Source: Pseudoxanthomonas dokdonensis
Lineage (GTDB): Bacteria > Pseudomonadota > Gammaproteobacteria > Xanthomonadales > Xanthomonadaceae
DNA: 64,000 nt
Assembly (NCBI RefSeq): GCF_001431405.1
Contig: NZ_LDJL01000007.1
Location: 62,001 to 126,000 of the forward strand
Direction: 5' to 3'
Below, one piece after another: positions 53,733 through 62,878 of the stretch. Under the pieces are notes generated by a model. The model had not been told where the DNA came from, made no database searches, and saw only the letters and a list, made by a program, of their open reading frames with translations. A program made the position numbers and the translations under genes. Position 1 is the first letter of the stretch, and the number at the start of each line of letters is the position of its first letter.

Positions 53733-55067
53733 TCAATCCGCCTGTGCGAATGCTTCGCGGGTCAGATTGACCGCATCGCCATCGGTGCACAGCACTTCGT
53801 CTTCGATACGGATGCCGCCATACGGACGGAACTGCTCGACCCGCTGCCAGTTGATGCTGTCGCCGTGGCCGTTCTTCTTCACTTCTTCCAGCAGCATGTC
53901 GATGAAGTACAGGCCCGGTTCGATGGTCACCACCATGCCCGGCTCCAGTACCCGGGTCATGCGCAGGTAGGGGAAGCCCTCGGGCCTGGCGATGCTGCCG
54001 CCGCGGTCGCTTTCGGCGAAACCGGCGACATCATGCACCTGCAGGCCAATCGGATGGCCCAGCCCATGCGGCATGAAGGCAAAGCTGACGCCGCTGGCGA
54101 CCGCCGCTTCCGGCGATACGTTGATGACGTCGAAGTCCTTGAGGATGGCCATCAGCATGTGATGCGCATCGATATGCAGCGCCTTGTAGTCCTTGCCGTC
54201 GCGGACCGCGTTGCACATCCGGATCTGCGCCTGGTCGACCGCATCGATCATTGCCTGGAACTCGCAGCCTGCATCGGCCGCGTAGCTGCGGGTGATGTCG
54301 CTGGCGTAGCCGGCGTGGCTGGCGCCGGCATCGATCAGGAAGCTGCGGGCATCGGCCGGCGCCTGCTGCGCCAGCTCGGTGTAATGGAGGATGGCGGTGT
54401 GCTCGTTGAGCGCGATGATGTTGTTGTACGGCAACGTGCCCAGATCCTGGCCGACCGCACGGCAATACGCCATGTGGATGCCGAACTCGCTTTCACCGGC
54501 GCGGAATGCCGCCTCGGCGGCCCGGTGGCCGCGGACACCCAGTTGCTGGGCGACCCGCATCAGGGTGATTTCGTACGGCGTCTTGTAGCTGCGGTGGTAT
54601 TCCAGATAGTCCAGTACCGGCCGCGGATTGTTCGGCGCGTACTCCTCCAGCGCGCTCTGTGGTTCACCCAGGATCGCGCAGCGGGCGACGTTGGCAGGCA
54701 GCAACTTCCGTGCTTCCTCCGGCTTGCGGATGATGTGGATGTCGAAATGCTCCACCCACCAACCGCTCGGCGCGTCCGGCACCACGTGCCAGTAGTCGAA
54801 TGGCTGGTAGAAAATCACCTGCGGGCGCTGGCCCGGCGTGTACACCAGCCAGCTGTAGGGCACGCGCGTCAGCGGCAGCCAGGCCTTGAATTGCGGATTG
54901 ACCGCATACGGGTAGTCGCGGTCGTCGAACACCTGGTAGTGCAGGGTGCCGCTGGGGATCACCAGATGATCGAAACCACCCCGCAACAGCGCTTCATCGG
55001 CGCGCGCCTTCATCATGGCCAGGTGTCCGGCATACAAAGGGGCGATGTCGAGGGCGGCAGTGGTCAT
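53733..55067 (-). CDS. pepQ: Xaa-Pro dipeptidase
   Basis: A 444-residue M24B enzyme that splits Xaa-Pro dipeptides. The N-terminus (LYAGHLAMMKARADEALLRGGFDHLVIPSGT, and YPYAVNPQFKAWLPLT) matches E. coli PepQ. Metal ligands are in IDAGASHAGYASDITRSYA, HGLGHPIGLQVHDVAG, VTIEPGLYF and GGIRIEDEVL. It converges on pepP, with 117 bp between the stops. CTCCTCAAGAG lies upstream of the ATG. Confidence 0.94.
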   Translation of the reverse strand: MTTAALDIAPLYAGHLAMMKARADEALLRGGFDHLVIPSGTLHYQVFDDRDYPYAVNPQFKAWLPLTRVPYSWLVYTPGQRPQVIFYQPFDYWHVVPDAPSGWWVEHFDIHIIRKPEEARKLLPANVARCAILGEPQSALEEYAPNNPRPVLDYLEYHRSYKTPYEITLMRVAQQLGVRGHRAAEAAFRAGESEFGIHMAYCRAVGQDLGTLPYNNIIALNEHTAILHYTELAQQAPADARSFLIDAGASHAGYASDITRSYAADAGCEFQAMIDAVDQAQIRMCNAVRDGKDYKALHIDAHHMLMAILKDFDVINVSPEAAVASGVSFAFMPHGLGHPIGLQVHDVAGFAESDRGGSIARPEGFPYLRMTRVLEPGMVVTIEPGLYFIDMLLEEVKKNGHGDSINWQRVEQFRPYGGIRIEDEVLCTDGDAVNLTREAFAQAD

Positions 55068-55162
55068 CGGCGGCTACTCTTGAGGAGAAGCCGCCTATTG
55101 TGCGGGAAAGCGCCTGTAGCGGCAGTGAAACAGGTCATGCGCGGCCACCGCCGCGCGGCTGA

Positions 55163-55558
55163 TCAGCGCGCCGCGGTGCCGGCTGCGGCGACCCAGGCCG
55201 CCAGCGCTTCGCGCGCGGCCGAGTCCAGGGTCAGGAAGCGCAGACCGGCGAATGACTGCCCGGGCGTATTGGCCTGCGACAGCCACAGCAGGTGTGCGCC
55301 GACATTCATCGCCTGCTCGCGGCCACGTGCATCCCGGATCGAGAAACGCAGCTGGTACAGCGCATCCTCCACCAGCGGCACGCTCGCAATCAGCAGCATG
55401 CCGGTTTCGGACACATTGCCAACGCGGCCGATCACCTGCTCGGTCATGGTGTTGCTGACCTGCATCGGCTCGACCACGTGGCGGCGCGCGGCACGGCGCG
55501 CTTCGCGGCTGCCGGCGTCGTGTGCCGATGACGGCGGGTTTGAGTCGCGACGGCTCAT
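55163..55558 (-). CDS. PilZ-domain protein
   Basis: A 131-residue protein with a PilZ fold. The Arg cluster EARRAARRHVVEPMQV gives the RxxxR-type c-di-GMP-binding start, and VGNVSETGMLLIA gives the (D/N)xSxxG part. C-terminal strands include SFAGLRFLTLD. It probably reads c-di-GMP. The ATG overlaps the stop of the DUF1631 gene upstream (TCATG), so the two are co-expressed. Confidence 0.87.
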   Translation of the reverse strand: MSRRDSNPPSSAHDAGSREARRAARRHVVEPMQVSNTMTEQVIGRVGNVSETGMLLIASVPLVEDALYQLRFSIRDARGREQAMNVGAHLLWLSQANTPGQSFAGLRFLTLDSAAREALAAWVAAAGTAAR

Positions 55559-58008
55559 GCGGGTTCTCCCGATGCGTCGGGGCCACGGCTGGTCAGGCCG
55601 CGCAGCGCCTTGAGGGTGGCATTCCAGGCGCGGTCAATCAGCCGGCCACGATCTTCGCTGACGATACGGACCTGGCCCTTGGCCATCAGGTGGGCAATGG
55701 TGTCCATCGAATGTTCGCCGACACGCTGTCCACGCTGGTTGACGAACAGCGCATTGCCGGTCACCGGGCTGAACCATGACAGGCGCTGGCGGCGGACGTC
55801 GCCCTGCTGGTTATGGGTGAATTCGAACCAGGTACCGAACGGCAGGCTGCGCAGGTGATCATAGGCCTGTTGTTCTTCCGGCGTGCGCTCGTGCGGCTTC
55901 TTGCGTGGCGTCGGCGTGCTGCTCTGGTCGCCGAGCCGGCTGCGCGCCTTGAGCCGTGCGGTCAGCTCGGTGCGCGAAGTCGTCTCATCGTCTTCACTGC
56001 TGGACAGGCGACGGGCAATCGCCGCCGCTTCATCGCCGTGGTAGCCGACCTGCAGCAATGACTGCTCGATCTTGCCGGCCAGCTCCGGATTGCCGTCGCT
56101 GGCTTCGCCGGCGCTGGTGGCGGCGACGATTTCCAGCGTGGTCTGCAGTTGTTCGTGCCACTCGTCGGAGTCCTCGCCGTTGCGCAGCAGGGCCAGGGTC
56201 AGGACATCGGCCCAGGCCTGGTTGAGCAGGGCCTGCACGAACTTCTGCGGCTGCTGGTCACGCAGCGCGGTATGGATGGTGTCGCTGGCCTTCTGCTTGG
56301 CGATCTCCAGCCTTTCCTTGCCACGTGCGGCCTCGATCTGCCGGCGTTCTGCGAGTTCGGCCTTGCGGGCCATCGCCTGCAGGTGCTGCTGCAGATCCTG
56401 GTTGGCGCGTTCGAACACGATGTCGTCGCCGTCGTAATCGGCGACCACGTTCTGCACCGCTTCCTGCAGCTTCTGCACCAGCTGCGGATCGACATCGTCG
56501 TCGCCCAGCCAGGTGGCGCCGGATTCGGCGACCGCGTTGAGCAGTTCGCGCGCAGGATGCTGCGGACGCAGGAAGAAGTTGCGGTCGCGCAGGGCGGCCT
56601 GGACCACCGGCACCTGCAGTGCCACCAGCAGGTCGGCGGCGGCCGCGTCCTGCTGCACCTCGCGATCGATTTCGTTGTACAGCAGGTCCAGCAACTCGAA
56701 GGTGTCCGAGTCGGCGCTGGCCAGCGCTGCCTGCGGGCCATGCTGTTGCCGCGCCTGCGCCAGCATCGCCTGCTGCAGGTCCTGCATGCTGCGCCGGCGC
56801 CCGTTGTGCGGGCGTTCGGGCAGATCGGCGGACTGCAGCGTCTTCAGGGTCTCGAGCACGTCGTGGGTGGGCAGCAGCTTCTTGCGGAACGCGGCTACTG
56901 CATTGGCGGCCTGCGGGGCAGGGTCTGGCAGCGCCGCGGCATCCTGCAACGGATTGGCGGCCAGGCCGGGATCGCCGGCATCGGCGGCGCCTGCCTGGGC
57001 GGCATCGTGCTGCTGGGCATTGCGGCGGATCGACAGCAGCTTCTGCAGGGTGGCAAACGAGGCGTCGGCGCTGGCGCTGTCGGCGGCGGCCGGCAACGGC
57101 GCTTGGCCGGGGGTTGCGGTCGCCGGCGCGGCGTTGCTGCTGGCCGGGCTGCCGCTGTTGACAGCCGACGCATCGGCCGCGGCCAGATCGGCGGCCGCCA
57201 GGGTCGCCCAGTTGGCGGGTGCAGCCTGGCCCTGCCAGGCCGTCATCGGCCGCGCCGAGGCCTGCGCCTGTCCTTGCGGGCGGCTGCCATCGCTGGCCGG
57301 TCGCACCCGCCGCGGCATGAACACCAGCCCCGGCAGCACCCCTTCACGGGACAGGAACTGGTTCAGCAGTTCGGCCCATTCGGCGTAGTTGTGCATGACC
57401 TTGTGATCGAACGTGCGATACAGCAGCAGTTGCGATTCGAGATTGATTTCCAGGGTTTCACCGGCCAGTTTCAGCATCCGGCACAGCGCTTGCGGGCCCA
57501 CCGGCAGGCGGGTCAGATCGAACGCCGGTTGCCCTGCCAGTACGCCAAAGCGCTGGCCCAGCAACAGCAGCGGCCCGGCGGCGCGGATTTCGCTGCGGCG
57601 GGCGACTTCACGCAGCACGATTTCCTGATCCATCACCGCGTCTTCGACCAGGGTCAGGGTGCGGTATTCCACCCGTGGCGACTCGGCCGCTACCACTGCC
57701 GCGTGGCTGATTCCGGACAGTTCGGCTTCGAGCGCGAACACGAAATGCGGGATGAATTCGTCATGGTTGCGCTGGAACGTGCGCAGGTTGGCCAGTTGCT
57801 CGGCCTGGCGGTTATTGCTGTGCGAGCGGTCGGCCTGCTTGAACATCTGCTGCTCGAACTCCGGCAGCATCGCGGTCAGCGACGAGGCCAGATCTACCGA
57901 TGCGTATTGCAGCAGGTTGCGCAGGATCGACCGCACCCGCGGGGGCAGGGGCGCGTTGGCGATGGTGGCCGAGGGTGCGGCCGCTAGCGGCGACTTGGGT
58001 GCTGGCAT
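55555..58008 (-). CDS. DUF1631 family protein
   Basis: A large 817-residue protein of the DUF1631 family, known in betaproteobacteria and Xanthomonadaceae and sometimes misnamed thymidine phosphorylase. Early segment ILRNLLQYASVDLASSLTAMLPEFEQQMF. Middle part is Ala-rich and low-complexity (about 230-340). The final 150 residues include FGTWFEFTHNQQGDVRRQRLSWFSPVTGNALFVNQRGQRV, a beta-rich module that may be a PilZ-like relative. No membrane segment. Coupled to the PilZ gene, which suggests a shared c-di-GMP role; this is inference. Confidence 0.87.
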   Translation of the reverse strand: MPAPKSPLAAAPSATIANAPLPPRVRSILRNLLQYASVDLASSLTAMLPEFEQQMFKQADRSHSNNRQAEQLANLRTFQRNHDEFIPHFVFALEAELSGISHAAVVAAESPRVEYRTLTLVEDAVMDQEIVLREVARRSEIRAAGPLLLLGQRFGVLAGQPAFDLTRLPVGPQALCRMLKLAGETLEINLESQLLLYRTFDHKVMHNYAEWAELLNQFLSREGVLPGLVFMPRRVRPASDGSRPQGQAQASARPMTAWQGQAAPANWATLAAADLAAADASAVNSGSPASSNAAPATATPGQAPLPAAADSASADASFATLQKLLSIRRNAQQHDAAQAGAADAGDPGLAANPLQDAAALPDPAPQAANAVAAFRKKLLPTHDVLETLKTLQSADLPERPHNGRRRSMQDLQQAMLAQARQQHGPQAALASADSDTFELLDLLYNEIDREVQQDAAAADLLVALQVPVVQAALRDRNFFLRPQHPARELLNAVAESGATWLGDDDVDPQLVQKLQEAVQNVVADYDGDDIVFERANQDLQQHLQAMARKAELAERRQIEAARGKERLEIAKQKASDTIHTALRDQQPQKFVQALLNQAWADVLTLALLRNGEDSDEWHEQLQTTLEIVAATSAGEASDGNPELAGKIEQSLLQVGYHGDEAAAIARRLSSSEDDETTSRTELTARLKARSRLGDQSSTPTPRKKPHERTPEEQQAYDHLRSLPFGTWFEFTHNQQGDVRRQRLSWFSPVTGNALFVNQRGQRVGEHSMDTIAHLMAKGQVRIVSEDRGRLIDRAWNATLKALRGLTSRGPDASGEPA

Positions 58009-58131
58009 TGTGTTGGGTGACTCTCCCGCTTGAATTGAAGAAATATCACATTGGTCGGATGAAAGGCGAATCAGGTCACGCCAAGCCGTAGCCCACGGCG
58101 GCCCGGGCGCTCGCCACCCCGGCGGCGGTCC

Positions 58132-59292
58132 TCAACTGTCCAGGAACAGGCTGATGACGTCGTTGGTGAAGCGCCGGCCGAGCTCGGTCGGGCGCACGAG
58201 CGCGCCGTCGCTGACCAGCCAGCCACGCTCGAGCGCCTGTTGCAGGCCCGGCTGCAGCGATGCAAGTTCCAGGCCAGTACGCGCCTGGAAGTCGGCCAGG
58301 GCAAAGCCTTCGTGCAGGCGCAGGCTGTTCAGCAGGTACTCGAACGGCAGTCGCTGCGGGGCGATGCGTTCGTCGCCGCCGATTGCCGCCGCGCTGCCGG
58401 CGTGGGCCAGGTACTGGGCAGGGTGCTTGATCTTCCAGCGCCGCAGCACTGCCTGTTCGGCCCCCAGCGTCAGTTTTCCGTGGGCGCCTGCGCCGACCCC
58501 GAGATAATCGCCGAAACGCCAGTAATTGAGGTTATGCGCGCACTGCCGGCCCGGGCGCGCGTAGGCACTGACCTCGTAGTGGCCGTAGCCGGCGGCGGCC
58601 AGCAGGGCCTGGCAGCGTTCCTGCATGTCCCAGGCGTTGTCCTGGTCGGGGATGCCCTGCGGTGGCCGGGCGAAGAACACGGTGTTGGGTTCCAGGGTCA
58701 GCTGGTAGTGCGAGATGTGCGCCGGCTGCAGCTCGAAGGCCCGTTGCAGATCGTGTTCGGCCATGGCCAGGGTCTGCCCGGGCAGGGCGTACATCAGGTC
58801 CAGGTTGAGGTTGTCGTAACCGGCATCCTGGGCCAGTTTGACCGCACGTTCGGCTTCGCCACTGTCATGGATGCGGCCCAGCCGCTTGAGGCAGGCATCG
58901 TCGAAACTCTGGATGCCGAAACTGATGCGGTTGACACCGGCGGCGCGGTAGCGGTCGAAGCGGCCATGTTCGGTGGTACCCGGGTTGGTTTCCAGGGTGA
59001 TTTCGCAGTCCGGCGCAAACCGCAGGCGGCTGCTGGCGGCCTGCAGGAAGCGATCAATCGCCTCCGCCGGGAACAGGCTGGGGGTGCCGCCACCGAAGAA
59101 CACACTGTGGATGCTGCGTCCCCAGACCAGCGGCAGGTCCTGATCCAGGTCGCGGATCAATGCGTCGACGTAGTCTTCAAATGGCAGCGCACCTTTGCCT
59201 TCGTGCGAGTTGAAATCGCAGTACGGGCATTTGCGCACGCACCACGGCAGGTGTACGTACAACGACAGCGGCGGTGGAATCAGCATGGTCAT
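58132..59292 (-). CDS. hemW: radical SAM haem chaperone HemW
   Basis: A 386-residue radical SAM protein. The cluster motif is CVRKCPYCDF (C-x3-C-x2-C) near residue 18, with SFFGGGTPS-like FGGGTPSLFP next. YALPGQTLAMAEHDLQRA and HISHYQLTLEPNTVF are typical of HemW. It inserts haem into target proteins; older annotation calls it an oxygen-independent coproporphyrinogen oxidase. ATG 59292 is chosen; ATG 59286 is possible. In a leftward run with rdgB and rph. Confidence 0.94.
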   Translation of the reverse strand: MTMLIPPPLSLYVHLPWCVRKCPYCDFNSHEGKGALPFEDYVDALIRDLDQDLPLVWGRSIHSVFFGGGTPSLFPAEAIDRFLQAASSRLRFAPDCEITLETNPGTTEHGRFDRYRAAGVNRISFGIQSFDDACLKRLGRIHDSGEAERAVKLAQDAGYDNLNLDLMYALPGQTLAMAEHDLQRAFELQPAHISHYQLTLEPNTVFFARPPQGIPDQDNAWDMQERCQALLAAAGYGHYEVSAYARPGRQCAHNLNYWRFGDYLGVGAGAHGKLTLGAEQAVLRRWKIKHPAQYLAHAGSAAAIGGDERIAPQRLPFEYLLNSLRLHEGFALADFQARTGLELASLQPGLQQALERGWLVSDGALVRPTELGRRFTNDVISLFLDS

Positions 59293-59367
59293 GGCAGCAG
59301 GTTCGGTGAGGCGCGGGCCGATGCGCGATCTGCATGCGACACCGCGCATGCATGGCCGCTGGTCTGG

Positions 59368-59961
59368 TCAGAGGCCGGCGGCCAGGCGCTGTCGCAGCAG
59401 CGCCAGGGCCTGGCCACGGTGGCTGAGGCGATTCTTCAGCGACAGCTCCATTTCCGCCGCACTCTGCTGGTGGTCTTCATCGAAGAACACCGGGTCATAG
59501 CCATGGCCGCCGTCGCCGCGTCGCTGCCGCAGGATCCGCCCGCGCCAGAGGCCTTCGACGATCAGTGGTTGCGGATCCCGTTCATGCCGCAGCAGTACCA
59601 GCACGCAATAGAAGTGGGCGGCCCGGTGCTGGTCCGGTACGTCCTTCAACGCCTCCAGCAAGGTGTCGATGTTGCGGCTGGCATTGCCGTGCTCGCCGGC
59701 ATAGCGGGCCGAATACAGGCCGGGTGCGCCATTCAGTGCATCCACGCAGATGCCCGAATCATCGGCCAGCGCCGGCAAACCGGTCAGGCGACTGGCATGG
59801 CGCGCCTTGATCAGGGCGTTCTCGACGAAGGTGGTGCCGGTTTCCTCGGCATCGTCCACGCCCAGCGCGGACTGGGCCAGCAGTTCGATGCCGCTGTCGG
59901 CCAGCAACGCGCCAAGCTCTTCCAGCTTGCCGGCATTGGAGGAGGCCAGGACCAGTTTCAT
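59368..59961 (-). CDS. rdgB: dITP/XTP pyrophosphatase (RdgB/HAM1)
   Basis: A 197-residue enzyme that removes deaminated purine nucleotides such as dITP and XTP. KLVLASSNAGKLEELGALL is the family N-terminus; TFVENALIKARHASRLTGLPALADDSGICVDAL and GHGYDPVFFDE complete the pattern. The start at ATG 59961 is standard, though the frame is open to 60153. It is 49 bp after rph on the same strand. Confidence 0.95.
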   Translation of the reverse strand: MKLVLASSNAGKLEELGALLADSGIELLAQSALGVDDAEETGTTFVENALIKARHASRLTGLPALADDSGICVDALNGAPGLYSARYAGEHGNASRNIDTLLEALKDVPDQHRAAHFYCVLVLLRHERDPQPLIVEGLWRGRILRQRRGDGGHGYDPVFFDEDHQQSAAEMELSLKNRLSHRGQALALLRQRLAAGL

Positions 59962-60010
59962 CGGCTGGTTTCCCGCCTGCAGGGGATGTCGGTCATGGCG
60001 CCACGCCGCT

Positions 60011-60751
<741 letters not shown>

Positions 60752-60861
60752 GCGGGGATTCCATCGGAGTAGGGCCGGCGCCTGGAGATTCGAGCTGCCG
60801 GGGGGCGCTAGGGTACCATTCGCGCTTTCCTGTCGATGCAATCGCTCATGAGGAGCCCGCC

Positions 60862-61722
60862 ATGATTCGCAGCATGACCGCATTCGCCGCGGTCGAACGC
60901 ACCACCGAAGGTGGCACCCTGGCCGGCGAACTGCGCGCGGTCAATCACCGCTTCCTGGAAGTGGGCGTGCGCCTGCCCGACGAGCTGCGGGTGATGGAAC
61001 CGGCGCTGCGCGAGCGCATCAGCGCCCGGATTTCGCGTGGCAAGCTCGATTTCAACCTGCGCCTGCGCAGCGCGGCCGGCGAAAACCAGCTGCAGCTCAA
61101 CAGCGCGCTGGTCGCCCAGTTGTCGGAACTGTCGCTGGACATGTCCTCGCGGTTCCCGGCGCTGCGCACCGAGCTGACCCAGCTGCTGCAGTTCCCCGGC
61201 GTGCTGCAGAGCCGGGCGGTCGACCAGGCGGCCTTGCAGGCCGATGTGCTGTCGCTGCTGGACGAACTGCTGGATCAGTTCCTGGCCGCGCGCGAGCGCG
61301 AAGGCGACAAGCTGGCGCAGGCCATCCTCGAGCGCGTCGACGGCATCGCCGGGCTGGCCATGCAGGCGCGCGAACTGATGCCGGTGATCCGCGCTGGTCA
61401 GCGGCAGAAGCTGGAAACGCGGCTGGCCGATCTGGCGCAGCCGGCCGACCCGGGCCGGGTCGAGCAGGAACTGGTGATGTCATTGCAGAAGCTCGACGTC
61501 GACGAGGAACTGGACCGGCTGGACAGCCACGTCAAGGAAATCCGCCGGGTCTTCAAGCAGCCCGAGCCGGCCGGCCGGCGCCTGGATTTCCTGTTGCAGG
61601 AGTTCAACCGCGAAGCCAATACGCTGGGATCCAAGTCGGTCGACACCCGTACCACCAACCTGGCGGTCGAACTGAAAGTCCTGATTGACCAGATCCGCGA
61701 GCAGGTACAGAACATTGAGTAA
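60862..61722 (+). CDS. yicC: YicC-family protein
   Basis: A 286-residue protein of the YicC family, now known as an endoribonuclease involved in small-RNA turnover in E. coli. Family start [38 protein letters not shown] and C-terminal [56 protein letters not shown] precedes the ATG. The stop overlaps the TTG start of gmk by 8 bp. Divergent from rph, as in many gammaproteobacteria. Confidence 0.96.
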   Translation: MIRSMTAFAAVERTTEGGTLAGELRAVNHRFLEVGVRLPDELRVMEPALRERISARISRGKLDFNLRLRSAAGENQLQLNSALVAQLSELSLDMSSRFPALRTELTQLLQFPGVLQSRAVDQAALQADVLSLLDELLDQFLAAREREGDKLAQAILERVDGIAGLAMQARELMPVIRAGQRQKLETRLADLAQPADPGRVEQELVMSLQKLDVDEELDRLDSHVKEIRRVFKQPEPAGRRLDFLLQEFNREANTLGSKSVDTRTTNLAVELKVLIDQIREQVQNIE

Positions 61723-62335
61723 CCGCGGCACCCTCTACATCGTCGCCGCGCCCTCGGGTGCCGGCAAGAGCAGCATCGTCAACGCGGTCCTGCAGCGCGA
61801 CAACGACATCGCCCTGTCGATCTCGTTCACCTCGCGCGCGCCGCGGCCGGGCGAGCGCCATGCCCAGCACTACCATTTCATCAACGCCGACGAGTTCAAG
61901 GCGATGATCGCCGCCGGTGACTTCTTCGAATACGCCAGCGTCCATGGTGACTGGAAAGGGACCGCCCGCCAGTCGGTCGAGCCGCAGCTCAGTGCCGGCA
62001 AGGACGTGCTGCTGGAAATCGACTGGCAGGGCGCGCGCCAGGTGCGCGAGAAAATCCCCGATGCGGTCAGCGTGTTCATCCTGCCGCCATCGGCCGATGC
62101 GTTGGAGCAGCGCATGCGCAGCCGCGGCCAGGACAGCGAGCAGGTCATCCAGCAGCGGCTGGCGGCGGCACGCGAGGAGATGTCGCACTACGACGAGTTC
62201 GACTACGTGATCGTCAACGACGTGTTCGATACCGCGGTCGCCGAGATGCATGCGATATTCACCGCCAGCCGCCTGCGCCGGCCGCAGCAGCAGGTCCGGC
62301 ACCGCCAGCTGATCGGCGAGCTGTTGCGGGATTGA
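61715..62335 (+). CDS. gmk: guanylate kinase
   Basis: A 206-residue GMP kinase. The P-loop is in YIVAAPSGAGKSSIVNAV; SRAPRPGERHAQHYHFI binds GMP. The start is TTG 61715 ([10 protein letters not shown]), overlapping the yicC stop by 8 bp; no ATG fits this N-terminus. The E. coli enzyme has 207 residues. Followed by rpoZ, whose promoter lies in the 143-bp gap. Confidence 0.95.
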   Translation: MSNRGTLYIVAAPSGAGKSSIVNAVLQRDNDIALSISFTSRAPRPGERHAQHYHFINADEFKAMIAAGDFFEYASVHGDWKGTARQSVEPQLSAGKDVLLEIDWQGARQVREKIPDAVSVFILPPSADALEQRMRSRGQDSEQVIQQRLAAAREEMSHYDEFDYVIVNDVFDTAVAEMHAIFTASRLRRPQQQVRHRQLIGELLRD

Positions 62336-62398
62336 CCGCGTCCACGACGATGCGTCGGCGGTTTCATGAACGTAAGTAATTGATTTGAAATGGCCTAC

Positions 62399-62427
62399 TT
62401 GCGCCGCGGCGGGCATTTGCCTACAAT
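62399..62427 (+). promoter_or_regulatory. promoter for rpoZ
   Basis: TTGCGC (62399-62404), a 17-bp spacer, and TACAAT (62422-62427), 52 bp before the rpoZ ATG. A T-rich start region (CTCTTTTCCC) follows. Confidence 0.7.
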
Positions 62428-62478
62428 CGCCAGCTCTTTTCCCACAGATTCGTGCGACCCAGGTCGCCGGGAGCCCGC

Positions 62479-62778
62479 ATGGCCCGTATTACCGTAGAAG
62501 ATTGCCTGCAAGTCGTCGACAACCGTTTCGACCTGGTCACCATGGCTGCCAAGCGCGCCCGCCAGCTCGCCAACGGCGTCGAGTCGACCATCGACAACAG
62601 CGAAAGCGCCGACAAGCCGACGGTGCTGGCACTGCGCGAAATCGCCGCCCGCCAGATTGACAACGATCTGATTGATCGCGTCGAGAAGGCCGAGCGCGAA
62701 CGCGCCGAACGCGAAGCGCTGGAGTGGGCCGCCGCCGAAGTGGTCGCCGACGAAGACCTGGCCAAGGGCGACGACTGA
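62479..62778 (+). CDS. rpoZ: RNA polymerase omega subunit
   Basis: A 99-residue small subunit that helps assemble RNA polymerase. [32 protein letters not shown] is the conserved N-terminus; [15 protein letters not shown] follows. Its tail is rich in Ala and acidic residues. ATG 62479 matches the family start. Ends 25 bp before a terminator. Confidence 0.97.
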   Translation: MARITVEDCLQVVDNRFDLVTMAAKRARQLANGVESTIDNSESADKPTVLALREIAARQIDNDLIDRVEKAERERAEREALEWAAAEVVADEDLAKGDD

Positions 62779-62803
62779 TCAGCCGCGCTTGCGCGACTGC
62801 AGG

Positions 62804-62833
62804 AAAAAGGCCCGCGCAAGCGGGCTTTTTTTT
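62804..62833. terminator. terminator after rpoZ
   Basis: A GCCCGC / GCGGGC stem (62810-62825) with A5 before and eight T after. Because A and T runs flank the stem it could work in both directions. It separates rpoZ from spoT, so spoT probably also has its own start signal. Confidence 0.88.
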
Positions 62834-62878
62834 CGCTTGTTAATTGCCGTGGACAACGGTCTGGCATAGGCTGGCGAC

